Below the pieces are notes generated by a model. It did no database searches. It was not told the origin of the DNA and saw nothing but the letters and a program-made list of their open reading frames with translations. Below are positions 8,798-17,925 of a stretch of 64,000 nucleotides of DNA, one piece after another (position 1 is the stretch's first letter; each line of letters opens with the position of its first letter). The position numbers and the translations under genes are program-made. Source of the stretch: DATAAP01 sp041690495 (GTDB lineage: Bacteria; Pseudomonadota; Alphaproteobacteria; CACIAM-22H2); NCBI GenBank assembly GCA_041690495.1, contig JAWLHE010000001.1, positions 186,001 through 250,000 of the forward strand, read 5' to 3'.

Positions 8798-10078
8798 ATG
8801 AAGAATCCGCGCATCGCCGTCATCGGCCTTGGTTACGTCGGCCTGCCCCTCGCCGTCGCCCTCGCCCGGCACTTCCAGGTCCTCGGCTTCGACATCAATC
8901 AGGAACGGGTCAAGGAACTCAGGTCCGGCGTCGACCGCACCAACGAGGTCGATCCCTATGTGCTCAAGGAGGTCAAGCTCAAGGCGTCCTCCGACGCGGC
9001 CGACCTCAAGGGCAACGAGATTTTCATCATCACGGTGCCGACGCCGGTCGATGAATCGAACCGTCCGGATCTCGGCCCGGTCAAGTCGGCCTGCCGCACG
9101 GTCGCCAAGGCGATGGGAAAAGGCGCGATCGTCGTCCTCGAATCCACCGTCTATCCCGGCGTCACGGAGAACGTCTGCGGCCCGCTGCTGGCCGAGATTT
9201 CCGGCCTGAAATGCGGCAAGGACTTCTTCCTGGGCTACAGTCCCGAGCGCATCAATCCCGGCGACCGCGAGCACACGGTCGACCGCATCACCAAGGTCGT
9301 GTCCGGCCAGACCCCCGAGGTGGCAAGGATCCTCGCCGGCGTCTATGGCAAGGCGACGACCGGCGGCGCTTTCATGGCGGCCAACATCAAGACCGCCGAG
9401 GCCGCCAAGGTCATCGAGAATGCGCAGCGCGACATCAACATCGCCTTCATCAACGAAGTGACGATGATCTTCAATCGCCTCGGCATCTCGGTGTTCGACG
9501 TGCTCGACGCGGCGCGTACCAAATGGAACTTCCTGCCGTTCACGCCGGGCCTCGTCGGCGGCCACTGCATCGGCGTCGATCCGTTCTACCTTGCCGATCT
9601 CGCGCAGCGCCTCGGCCACCATCCCGAGGTGATCCTCGCCGGCCGCCGGATCAATGACGGCATGGGCGGCTACGTCGCCGACAGGATCGCGCGCCGGCTG
9701 GCCGGCCGCGGCCGCGCCACGGACGCGAAGGTCCTCGTGCTCGGCCTGACGTTCAAGGAGAACGTGCCCGATCTCCGCAACTCCAAGGTCATCGACATCA
9801 TCCGCGGGCTCACCGAATGGGGCCATCGCGTCGACGTGCACGATCCGCATGCCGACCCGCAAGAGGCGAAGCACGAGTACGGCGTCACGCTGATGGACTC
9901 GCTCAAGGGCAGGAAGGGCTACGACTGCATCGTCGGCGCCGTATCGCACGACGAATATGCACGCTTCGGCGCCAGCGAGTTCCGCGCGCTGCTCGGCAAG
10001 ACCGGCCTCGTCGCCGACGTGAAGGGCATGTGGCGCAAGCTGGAGATGCCGTCCGGCATCGAGCGCTGGCAGATCTGA
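8798..10078 (+). CDS. tviB: nucleotide-sugar dehydrogenase (TviB/WbpA-type, UDP-GlcNAc/GalNAc 6-dehydrogenase)
   Basis: A 426-residue member of the UDP-glucose/GDP-mannose dehydrogenase family. It has the N-terminal NAD site (AVIGLGYVGLPLA), TVPTPVDESNRPDL, the STVYPG motif, and the catalytic cysteine in GGHCIGVDPFYL at residue 257. The C-terminal UDP-binding domain (LGLTFKENVPDLRNSK) is complete. The wording of these motifs matches the Vi-antigen/B-band branch (VipA/TviB/WbpA), which oxidises UDP-N-acetylhexosamine to the uronic acid. The gene stands alone with about 250 bp of upstream sequence; it likely supplies UDP-HexNAcA to surface polysaccharide. The symbol is by family resemblance, not orthology. 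Confidence 0.88.
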   Translation: MKNPRIAVIGLGYVGLPLAVALARHFQVLGFDINQERVKELRSGVDRTNEVDPYVLKEVKLKASSDAADLKGNEIFIITVPTPVDESNRPDLGPVKSACRTVAKAMGKGAIVVLESTVYPGVTENVCGPLLAEISGLKCGKDFFLGYSPERINPGDREHTVDRITKVVSGQTPEVARILAGVYGKATTGGAFMAANIKTAEAAKVIENAQRDINIAFINEVTMIFNRLGISVFDVLDAARTKWNFLPFTPGLVGGHCIGVDPFYLADLAQRLGHHPEVILAGRRINDGMGGYVADRIARRLAGRGRATDAKVLVLGLTFKENVPDLRNSKVIDIIRGLTEWGHRVDVHDPHADPQEAKHEYGVTLMDSLKGRKGYDCIVGAVSHDEYARFGASEFRALLGKTGLVADVKGMWRKLEMPSGIERWQI

Positions 10079-10099
10079 CCCCGCCGGTTCCCGACCGGT

Positions 10100-12490
10100 T
10101 CAGCGCTGCGAGAATTCGGCGCCGAACGCGTCGTAGGCGCGGGCGATGGTCGCGTAATCGTCGTCCGCCCAGATGATGCGCTGGTGCGGTCCCGCCCATG
10201 GCCATTGCGCGCCGACCGGCAGGCCCTGGCGGGCGAAGAACTCCGGCGTGCAGGCCGGGTGCTCGGCGACCATCTTGAACGTGAGATACGGGATCGAGCG
10301 CGACAGCCAGCACAGCGCCAGCGGCCCGTTATTGGCGCCCATCACCACCGAGGCGGCCTCGTAAAGGGCAAGCCTGCGGTCCATGCTCAGCCCGTCGAAG
10401 ACGTGGCCGAAGGCAACCTCGCCGTCGATGTCCGGGATCACGACGGCGTTCGTTTCGGCCGCGAAACGGCGCCATGCATCCATGTTGCTGTTGCGCGCCG
10501 GCCATTGGCTTTCGCGCAGGTTGATCACGACCGGGCGGCTCAGCCCGCGCGCCTCGAGCCAGCGTGCGACCCAGCGCCTGGCGTGGGCGGAGGCATGGAA
10601 TATGTCGCCGGCGATTCCTTCATCGATCACAGCGCGCATCTTGTAGGGAGTCGCGGCCGCCCTGGCGCGGTCGCGGTGCATTGCGACCGTCATTCCCGCG
10701 AGCTGACAGGCGGGCAGGACGATGTTCCAGAGGCGGAACTGCTTTTCGGATGCGTCGGCTTTCTGGCACCAGGCATCATCGCGAAAGCCCTGATGCGGGC
10801 CCGCCACGATGTCTATGTGCCGGACCCCACGATTCTTCGCCAGCGCGAGAAAGTAGGTGACGTCGTAGGTGATCGGCGCGACGCCGAGGTCGTAGGTCGA
10901 GTAGCGTCGATCCGCCGCCTGGTCCGGCGCTGCGGCATGCTGCGCGATCGCCGGTGCCGCGGGGCTCTCGATCTTGAGGACGTGCTCGATATAGCTCCAG
11001 ATATGCTTCTTCCGCGCACCCTTGAAGTGCACCAGATATGCCTGGAGCCTGTCGGGCACGGACAGAGGCGTGGTGCGCTCCATGACCAGGTTGTACTTGC
11101 GTTGCGGCAGGAACCGGACAACCGAGCCGGCGATCGACATGCGGTCGCTGTCGCGGCGCGCGAATTCGTTCCAGTCGACGACCGCCGCCATGGCAAGCTG
11201 GTCGCCCCACCAGCCGCGAATCCCCTCGGGGAAGCGGGCGCGGATCGCGTCGCAGTGCTCGAGGGCGATATAGGCCGCCAGCATCGTATCGAAGAATGCG
11301 AGCGCGGCCGGAGACCCGCGCGCGAAAATCGCTCCGCCATTGAATGGCGCCTCGACCGGCCCGGTCCGCCATGACAGCGCGATGTCGAAACTGCCGTCGA
11401 AAATCCCGGCCGGATCGCGGTTCACGATCACGTCCGCGTCGACGAAGACCGTGTTGCTTCCGTCGTCAAGGCTCGCAAGAAAGCAGCGCTGCGAGCGCAT
11501 ACGCTCGTACATCAGCTGCGACGGGTCGAGCGGCCGGCGAACGACACGGTCGAATTCCACATGCTCCGGCATCGCCGTGCGCTCGTCGGTCAGCAGCACC
11601 ACGCGCGCGTGCGGCGCCCTGCGCCGGGCGGCCAGCACGGCTGCCGCAAGCATCGACGGGTAGTCCGGCTTGTCGAACGGGACCCGCGCCTCGTCCATTT
11701 CGGCGTGGAAGAAGACGATGTTCATCGCCGCCGGCGCAGCCGGCGCTGCGGCCGGCAGCCCCCGGCGCTCCAGCGGATAGACGATCTCGGTGATGGCGAG
11801 ACGCTGCAGGCGGTCCTCGATGACGTCGCGCTCGCGCGCGAGGCCGAGTGCCTTCGTATAGGCATTCCGCGCCGACACGGTATCGCCGAGCAGGGCGTGC
11901 AAGTCGGCCCACGCGACGAGGACGCCGGGATCCCCCCGGGGCAGCCGCACGCATGATTTCGTACTCGGCCAGCGCCCGGTCCAGATGTCCCATACCGATG
12001 TGGAGCGCGGCGCGCTCGTGCCTGCAGATCTTGAACTCGGGACTGAGACGCAGAGCCTCGTCATAGAAGGCGAGCGCGTCTTCGTCTTCGTGCAGATCGG
12101 TCATCACCTTCGCGGCCGCGCGCCAGAGCTCGGCGGAGGCGGGGTTCTTCCCGATCGCGCGCTGCAGCAGCTCGACCGCATCGGCGTGCATGCCTTGCGT
12201 GCGAAAGAGCCTGCTCATGAAGACGAGCGGCTCCGGCCGGTGCGGGGCCAGCGCCATCGTGCGCGTCAGCAGAGTCGACGTTTCCGCGGGGCGCTCCAGC
12301 CTGAGGCACAGCTCCGCCGCCTGCAGCAACGTGGCAAGGTCGTTCGGATGGTCGCGGAGCGCGCGTTCGATCAGGTCGACGGGCTGGGGGCCGGTGTCGC
12401 GGCGGGCGCCGGTCCGCCGGCTGATGAAGGCAAAGGGAATCCGCCGGCCGTGGACGCCGCATGCGGGTTGGGGGCTGACAATGACGCCAC
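10100..12490 (-). CDS. TPR - glycosyltransferase fusion protein, interrupted by one or two frameshifts
   Basis: Three parts can be read in order. An N-terminal TPR region is encoded in one frame from about 12390 to 11940. A second frame (10100 to about 11960) completes the TPRs and encodes a GT-A-like domain with a DxD-type motif (TVFVDADVIVNRDP). A C-terminal domain follows with GPHQGFRDD, RNSNMDAW and GANNGPLALC. The switch lies at a six-base C/G run (11932-11937): removing one base joins the frames perfectly. A second one-base slip at 12386-12390 would connect a Pro/Ala-rich leader beginning at GTG 12490. As written the gene yields no full-length protein. It is probably cytoplasmic; TPR-GT fusions glycosylate flagellins in Caulobacter (FlmG), and an orphan flgD lies nearby. 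True pseudogene, phase-variable gene and sequencing error all remain possible. Confidence 0.6.
11932..11937 (-). other. homopolymer frameshift site in the TPR-glycosyltransferase gene
   Basis: A run of six C on the plus strand (six G on the coding strand). Upstream codons read TPR sequence ending in MRAAAPG; downstream the TPR continues in the frame shifted by one base (DPGVLVAWADL). Dropping one base from the run restores an uninterrupted TPR. A weaker, similar case is the five-base run at 12386-12390. Confidence 0.7.
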
Positions 12491-12592
12491 GGGATTGCTC
12501 GCTGGCAGACGCGGTCCCGTAAACCTTAATGGTGAACTGGAAAACGATCCGTTAACGGTATTCCGGAACCGCGCATGGCGGCTTTGACGGTT

Positions 12593-13912
12593 TCAGGCTG
12601 CCGCGCCGCCGTGTCCGGCCCGCGTTGGTCCCAGGTCCTCGACTCCGGCGAATTCGCGCTCGATCGCATCGAGGCTGTCGTCTTCCCAGACCCATCGCTG
12701 CCGCGGCCCCGCAAACGGCACCTGCGTTCCCGGCGCGGTCCCCTGCGCGACATGGAACGCGGCCGACGTCGTCATGATGTCGGGAACCAGCAGCTTGAAC
12801 ATGGAATAGCCGGCGCTCCGGTCGTACAGGCACAGCGTATATGGTCCGCTATTGACCATCATGTTGTGCCAGCTCGCCTCGTAGGCGGCGGCGCGGATGC
12901 CGATGCTGAGCGCGGCGAGATCGAACACCGGGAATCCGGGGAGCGCCGCCGACCGGCCCTGCAGGACGGCCTCAGTATCGGGAATGAACACGGGGTAGTA
13001 TCCGCGCCCGCGGCAGCGCCCGGCAAAGGCAAGCCACTCGTCGAGCCGGCTGTTGCGCTGCGGCTGGAAGTCGCTCTGTCGCAGCGTGATCGTCACGACC
13101 GGAGTCTCGCCGGCGAGCTCCCGGAAATAGGCCTGGGCCAAGGCGCGCGCCAGCGGCGGTGCGCGCAGCGTGCGGATGTCCGGGCCCGGCGTCGCGAATT
13201 GCACGACGAACGACAGCAGATAGGGGCAGATCGGGTTGGCCAGGCTGTAGCCGCCTGGAAAGACATTCGCGGCAGCGGTGCGCGCCAGCACTGCGTTCGC
13301 CTCGTCGCGCGACCGCAGCCGGGTCACGCCGACGCACGCCGGGACAAGGTAGCAGGCATGCATCAGAAGCTGGACCAGACGCCATTCCTTGCGCCCCTCG
13401 CTCAGGAAATGGTCGCGCTCGGTCCGGTTTCTGAAGCCCTGATGTCCGCCAGGCACGAACACGACCTGCAGATGGCGGTTGCCGTTGAGCCGGCGGAACT
13501 TCTCCGCAAGTACGAGGAACTGGATGAAATCGTAGGTGACGGGGCCGGATTCCAGATCGTAGAACGCGACCGTAGTGTCTGCACCCGATCGGCCGCCGGC
13601 GATCTGCTCGGGCGCATGCATGCTGTCCCAGAGCGCGCGAATCCCGGCCGGCTCGCAACCGGCCAGCAGCACGTCCTGCAGCGTTGAAAGATCCGACCAT
13701 TCGGCCGCGAGATCGGCCAGGTCGCCACTCAGCGCATCGAGCGACGCGTCGCGGGAGACGGCAATCGTCGCGGCGGGGCCGAACCCGAACAGCGGGGCCG
13801 CGCGACGGAAACTGCCGGCGATCGCTTCGACGAGCTGTACGGACGAGATCCGATGCTGCTCCAGCAGCGCAGACAGACGGTCGGAAAGGGAGGCTCGTGC
13901 TGAAGTCGACAC
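12593..13912 (-). CDS. uncharacterised glycosyltransferase-like protein sharing the C-terminal domain of its neighbour
   Basis: A 439-residue protein starting at GTG 13912. Residues from about 150 on are clearly related to the C-terminal half of the frameshifted protein downstream: both have a GPxTYD segment, a GGHQGFR or GPHQGFR motif, LRQSDFQPQRNSRLDEW versus the shorter RNSNMDAW form, NSGPYTLC versus NNGPLALC, and a closing FAGPRQRWVWEDD versus WAGPHQRIIWADD. The last motifs recall the donor-binding end of GT-B glycosyltransferases, so a glycosyltransferase is my best guess; no family is recognised with confidence. It lacks the GT-A domain and the TPRs of its neighbour. The TPR gene 31 bp upstream may supply that part in trans. 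Confidence 0.72.
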   Translation of the reverse strand: MSTSARASLSDRLSALLEQHRISSVQLVEAIAGSFRRAAPLFGFGPAATIAVSRDASLDALSGDLADLAAEWSDLSTLQDVLLAGCEPAGIRALWDSMHAPEQIAGGRSGADTTVAFYDLESGPVTYDFIQFLVLAEKFRRLNGNRHLQVVFVPGGHQGFRNRTERDHFLSEGRKEWRLVQLLMHACYLVPACVGVTRLRSRDEANAVLARTAAANVFPGGYSLANPICPYLLSFVVQFATPGPDIRTLRAPPLARALAQAYFRELAGETPVVTITLRQSDFQPQRNSRLDEWLAFAGRCRGRGYYPVFIPDTEAVLQGRSAALPGFPVFDLAALSIGIRAAAYEASWHNMMVNSGPYTLCLYDRSAGYSMFKLLVPDIMTTSAAFHVAQGTAPGTQVPFAGPRQRWVWEDDSLDAIEREFAGVEDLGPTRAGHGGAAA

Positions 13913-13943
13913 TGGTCGTCCGGCCGCGGGGGTCGTCCCGCGT

Positions 13944-14444
13944 TCAGTCTTCCGACTGTGCGATGCGGTTGTCGGCGTTGCGGTTCAGGGCGCCGCGCTG
14001 CAGGCGCGCGGTCGCGTTGCCCGGATCGATTCGCAGGGCTTCGTTCAGGAACAGATGCGCCTTCTCGTCATCTCCGACATCGGACATGACCCGAGCGATC
14101 GCGCACCACAGTTCCGGCTTTTCCGGGAGCCGTGCGATCGCGTCCTGCAGGACCTTGACCGCCTGCTCGTGATGCGACTGATTGCGGAGCGAATCGCTCA
14201 GCCCGATGATCGCATCCGTGCGCGTCGGCGCTGCAGCGGCGGCATGGAGATAGAAGCTGCACGCTTCGTCGTGCCGGCCCATCCGCTCGCCCCAGCGCGC
14301 GGCGCGCAGCAGCAGATCGCAATCCGCCGGTTTTTCCAGCAGTCCGCGCTCGATCTCGTCGATCTCATCGAGGTTGGCCTGCAGGTCCTCGGGAGAGTTG
14401 CTCAGGATCGAAGCCGCCGAGAAAGGTTGGGAGAAAAGGGTCAT
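13944..14444 (-). CDS. TPR protein
   Basis: A 166-residue protein made of tetratricopeptide-like helix pairs, for example RAARWGERMGRHDEACSFY and the following SLRNQSHHEQAVKVLQDAI and DVGDDEKAHLFLNEALRIDP segments. The start is ATG 14444; the frame is open further upstream, but that stretch overlaps promoter-like sequence and is not protein-like. It ends 31 bp before the glycosyltransferase-like gene, so the pair looks like a split version of the neighbouring TPR-GT fusion. A protein-interaction role is likely. It is divergent from flgD. Confidence 0.75.
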   Translation of the reverse strand: MTLFSQPFSAASILSNSPEDLQANLDEIDEIERGLLEKPADCDLLLRAARWGERMGRHDEACSFYLHAAAAAPTRTDAIIGLSDSLRNQSHHEQAVKVLQDAIARLPEKPELWCAIARVMSDVGDDEKAHLFLNEALRIDPGNATARLQRGALNRNADNRIAQSED

Positions 14445-14659
14445 GTCGCCACGGCAGGTTGTGGGCCTCTCTATACATAGCGCGGGAATTCGGAAGATTT
14501 TATTAACTCTGATCGCCACCGCGCGATGTCGCGCGTCCGGCCGCCCCGCTGTCGGCAGGCGTTTCCGCACTACCGGCAATTGCTGCCGGGCGCCGGCCTG
14601 CAGCCCGCGCGAGGGACGAAATTTGCAGGGGAAACCAGTGCCTTGTGGCACTCTCCCGC

Positions 14660-14675
14660 TGGCATGAAGCTTGCT
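14660..14675 (+). promoter_or_regulatory. sigma-54 (RpoN) type promoter upstream of flgD
   Basis: The sequence TGGCAT, five bases, TTGCT matches the RpoN consensus (TGGCAC-N5-TTGCW) at five of six and five of five positions, with the invariant -24 GG at 14661-14662 and -12 GC at 14673-14674. The predicted transcription start is about 45 bases before the flgD ATG. Class III/hook genes in many alphaproteobacteria use RpoN, so the placement makes biological sense. Confidence 0.75.
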
Positions 14676-14731
14676 GAGAGGGAGCGGATACCGGGCCGAC
14701 GAGCCGGACCGGTCACGCAAGGAGTTCTCGC

Positions 14732-15418
14732 ATGGCGGTCGATTCTGTCGGTTCATCGGGCCTGTCGCAATCCAGCACGTCCGCAGGCGCCGCGTCCGCG
14801 CTGTCGCAGAACTTCGACGCGTTTCTGACGCTGCTGACCGCGCAGCTCAAGAACCAGGATCCGCTCTCGCCGCTGGAATCGACCGAGTTCGTCACCCAGC
14901 TGGTGCAATTCTCCAGCGTCGAGCAGGCCATTCATCAACGCGAGAGCCTGGAGCAGCTGGTGAACCTGCAGATCGCCTGGCAGGCGACCGCTGCCGTCGG
15001 CTATATCGGCAAGACCGTCGAGGCGAGCGGCGAGAACGTCTTCCTGGAGGCCGGTAAGGCCGAGATCAGGTACAAGCTCGACGATGACGCCGGCGACGTG
15101 AAGATCGTCATCAAGGACATGACCGGCACGGTCGTCCGCGAGCTCACCGGCGAAAAGGCCAAGGGCGAGCATACGATCACCTGGGACGGCAAGAGCAAGG
15201 ACGGCAAGGATCTGGACGAAGGCTTCTATGCCGTCAGCGTCACCGCGACGAAGGGACAGGACATCGCCGTAGGTGCCACCACCGACTTCTCCGGCGTCGT
15301 CGACTCGATCGACAGTATCGGCGGCGCGGTTCTGCTGCGCATCGGCGACATGCGCATCCCGATCGGCAGGGTGAAATCGGTCAGGGATACGCCGGCGACG
15401 CCTCCTGCCGATGCGTGA
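14732..15418 (+). CDS. flgD: flagellar hook-capping protein FlgD
   Basis: A 228-residue FlgD. The N-terminal region has the diagnostic NFDAFLTLLTAQLKNQDPL followed by ESTEFVTQLVQFSSVEQ, which targets the scaffold to the growing hook. The C-terminal part carries the beta-rich FlgD Ig/Tudor-like fold (TITWDGKSKDG, GFYAVSVTA). FlgD caps the hook tip so that FlgE subunits can polymerise outside the cell. The start has AAGGAG eight bases upstream. No other flagellar gene is in the window, so this is an orphan copy or a gene separated from the main cluster. It is convergent with the heparinase-like gene. Confidence 0.95.
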   Translation: MAVDSVGSSGLSQSSTSAGAASALSQNFDAFLTLLTAQLKNQDPLSPLESTEFVTQLVQFSSVEQAIHQRESLEQLVNLQIAWQATAAVGYIGKTVEASGENVFLEAGKAEIRYKLDDDAGDVKIVIKDMTGTVVRELTGEKAKGEHTITWDGKSKDGKDLDEGFYAVSVTATKGQDIAVGATTDFSGVVDSIDSIGGAVLLRIGDMRIPIGRVKSVRDTPATPPADA

Positions 15419-15429
15419 TCGATCCGCTG

Positions 15430-17091
15430 TCAGGACTTCTCGATCGTACCGGACGGCTGCGGCTTGGTGATCCGCCGGATTGCCCATTTGATCGAAGCGC
15501 CGTGGGAAACCGGTCCCGAGACGACGATCTGTTCGCTGCGCCGCGGCCCGCCCCGCCGGCCCAGATAAACGGTTTCGGCAAGCTCGATCTTTCCGCCGCT
15601 GGCGATGAAGCGCCAGGCGGTGCCGGACGGCGCGCGCAGGAAGGCTGCCGCGCCGTTCTGGATGACCGAGACCTGGACGTCGGGGTGAAGGTGGAAACGC
15701 ACGGCGAAACTGCCGGTATGCGAGCCGGTCACCGTGTCCTCGCCGCGCAAATCCTCGCCGTCGTGCGACAGATAGAGCCGCCGCTGGTGGACCAGACCGA
15801 ACAATGACCGGTAGCCGTCATGCGACGCCGTGACCCAGAGATTGCCTCCATCCTCCTCGCGCGTGCACTCGACGCGCTCGGGCCGCCGCCCGATGCCGCC
15901 GGATTCAAGAATCTCGGCTGAGTTCGTGTCATCGACGATCAGGGTCGAATGGGCGGCGCTGGAACGCTGGGCGAGCCGCCATGCCGGATCGCGCGTCGCG
16001 GCGGCGCCGCAGTTCACGATGATGCGTTCCGGCCCCCAGCTCATTTCAAAGCTCAGCATGCCGGCATGGGCGTTGCGATCGAACCCGGCCGGCGGCGGCG
16101 CGCCGACATCGACGAACACCAGCGTACGGTCTGCGGCCAGGCGCTGGAATCCGGTTTGCGGGGCCGAATCTGCCGCCTTGCCCTTGACGCCCGTTCTGAG
16201 CAGCACGGCGTCGATCAGCGCCGGGCCGCACTCGTCGGCACCGTTGAACAGAGGCAGTCCGCCATCGCCGTGGCGGAAGAACCGCAGGACCGCCGCCATC
16301 CGGCCGATCGTCGCCGCCAGCTCGCCCGGGACGGCCAGATCCGCGTCCAGCGCCATATCGCGCAGATCGACCAGGGCGGCCAGCGCCCGGAGATGCGCGA
16401 TCGGCGAGCGCTCTATATATCCGCCGTCGGCGAGGACCTGGCGCCGCAGCTCGCGGCGCAGCAGCCTGAAGGCGCCGACCGCGCGGCGCTCGTCGTCGAG
16501 GCCGCACAGGCTGGCATAGACAACTCCGCGGATCGCCATCAGCCGGGACAACCCCTCGCGGCTGCGGCCGGCAACGCGCGCGAGATGACGAAGCTGGCGC
16601 GCCAGCGAACCGAGAATGCGCGGACCGAGGTCGTCGTCCTGTCCGCGCGCGATGAACGTGGCGTGCGCGAGCCAGCCGGCAATGCGACGGCCGGCGACTT
16701 CGGGATCCGCGATAATGGGATGCCAGCCGTGTTCCGCATCGAGCCAGCTTGCGATCAGGTTGCGCGCGCGGAGCTGCGCCGCTTCGCTGCCGACGCTGGC
16801 GAGATCGTCGAGATAGCCGAAGCCGTGCAGCTCGGCGAGGGCCGGCCCGCCGAGCTGCGGGTCATGCCAGTCCGGCTTTTCGGCATCGATCACTTGCCCG
16901 GCGCAGACGAGCCGCCCGGCAAGGATGGCCTTTCCCCGCTCGGCGTCGCCGGGCCAGGGCGGCGGCGGGACCCGCCGGAGGCGCTGCGGCGGCTCCACGC
17001 GCAGGGTCAGGCCGTAAAGCGGGCTCGCAAAAACCATTGCGGCGATACGATCGCGCCAGCCCGGAGAGAAACGTGCCTGGCCCGCTGCCAT
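15430..17091 (-). CDS. heparinase II/III family protein
   Basis: A 553-residue protein with an all-alpha N-terminal half and a beta-sheet C-terminal heparinase II/III-like domain (HAGMLSFEMSWGPERIIVNCG, then RSSAAHSTLIVDD). Proteins of this family lie in conserved alphaproteobacterial neighbourhoods with rpe, rsmB and purH; their true substrate is not established and they lack an obvious export signal here. It starts 6 bp after the rpe stop, so the two are co-transcribed. A polysaccharide lyase activity is family-level inference. Confidence 0.88.
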   Translation of the reverse strand: MAAGQARFSPGWRDRIAAMVFASPLYGLTLRVEPPQRLRRVPPPPWPGDAERGKAILAGRLVCAGQVIDAEKPDWHDPQLGGPALAELHGFGYLDDLASVGSEAAQLRARNLIASWLDAEHGWHPIIADPEVAGRRIAGWLAHATFIARGQDDDLGPRILGSLARQLRHLARVAGRSREGLSRLMAIRGVVYASLCGLDDERRAVGAFRLLRRELRRQVLADGGYIERSPIAHLRALAALVDLRDMALDADLAVPGELAATIGRMAAVLRFFRHGDGGLPLFNGADECGPALIDAVLLRTGVKGKAADSAPQTGFQRLAADRTLVFVDVGAPPPAGFDRNAHAGMLSFEMSWGPERIIVNCGAAATRDPAWRLAQRSSAAHSTLIVDDTNSAEILESGGIGRRPERVECTREEDGGNLWVTASHDGYRSLFGLVHQRRLYLSHDGEDLRGEDTVTGSHTGSFAVRFHLHPDVQVSVIQNGAAAFLRAPSGTAWRFIASGGKIELAETVYLGRRGGPRRSEQIVVSGPVSHGASIKWAIRRITKPQPSGTIEKS

Positions 17092-17097
17092 CGATCG

Positions 17098-17763
17098 TCA
17101 GGTGCCGCCGCGCAGGCGTTTGATGTTCGCGGCATAGGCGGCGCTGCCGCCGGCGAAACTGGCTGTGCCGGCGACCAGCACGTCGGCGCCCGCCGCGATC
17201 GCCTCGGGCGCGGTTTCGGCATTGATGCCGCCATCGACCTCGAGATCCACGGCGCGCCCTGCCGCATCGATCCGCTTGCGCAGGGTGCGAATCTTCTCGA
17301 GCTGGCTGCGGATGAACGACTGGCCGCCAAAGCCGGGATTGACCGCCATGACCAGGACCAGGTCGATGTCGCCCAGCACATGATCGAGCGCCTCGACCGG
17401 CGTCGCCGGGTTCAGCGAGACCCCCGCCTTCTTGCCGCAAGACTTGATCAGCTGGATCGTCCGGTGGAGATGGGGGCCGGCCTCCGGATGGACGGTGATG
17501 ATGTCGGCGCCCGCTTCGGCGAAATCGCGGATATAGGGATCGACCGGCGCGATCATCAGGTGAACGTCGAATGGCCGGTCGGAATGCCGGCGCAGGGCCT
17601 TGATCACGCCCGGACCGATCGTGATGTTCGGTACGAAATGGCCGTCCATGACGTCGATGTGGAGGTAATCGGCCCCGGCCGCGGTCATCGCGCGGACCTC
17701 CTCGCCCAGCCGCGCGAAATCCGCCGAAAGGATGGAGGGCGCGATTCGAATCGGCTGTTGCAT
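17098..17763 (-). CDS. rpe: ribulose-phosphate 3-epimerase
   Basis: A 221-residue TIM-barrel enzyme that interconverts D-ribulose 5-phosphate and D-xylulose 5-phosphate. It shows APSILSADFARLGEE at the N terminus, DVMDGHFVPNITIG with the metal-binding His/Asp, VMAVNPGFGGQSF and the phosphate-binding VDGGINAET. I use ATG 17763; the open frame extends upstream to 17856 but that stretch is arginine-rich and not conserved-looking. It is the first gene of an operon with the heparinase-like gene and is divergent from lptD across 162 bp that must hold both promoters. Confidence 0.96.
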   Translation of the reverse strand: MQQPIRIAPSILSADFARLGEEVRAMTAAGADYLHIDVMDGHFVPNITIGPGVIKALRRHSDRPFDVHLMIAPVDPYIRDFAEAGADIITVHPEAGPHLHRTIQLIKSCGKKAGVSLNPATPVEALDHVLGDIDLVLVMAVNPGFGGQSFIRSQLEKIRTLRKRIDAAGRAVDLEVDGGINAETAPEAIAAGADVLVAGTASFAGGSAAYAANIKRLRGGT

Positions 17764-17925
17764 GGAAGGCTTCCTAACAGGTCGCACCGGTGCCCGCAAC
17801 AGGGGGCGGCGCCGACCGCGCGGCGAACGCGCGGGGATTCCTTGGCCGCGAGTCAATCTTGGTCTATGCAGGGAGTCGGCGGCCGCTATAATCCGCGGCC
17901 ATCAACGAGGGGGAGCAGACGGCGC

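Noticed and set aside
14646..14651. A TGGCAC hexamer upstream of flgD
   Set aside because: The -12 GC is not at the required spacing; the TGGCAT box at 14660 fits better.
15949..17925. Long open frame upstream of lptD in the same frame, about 650 codons
   Set aside because: It is the complementary-strand shadow of the heparinase-like and rpe genes; the signal peptide of LptD begins at 17926.
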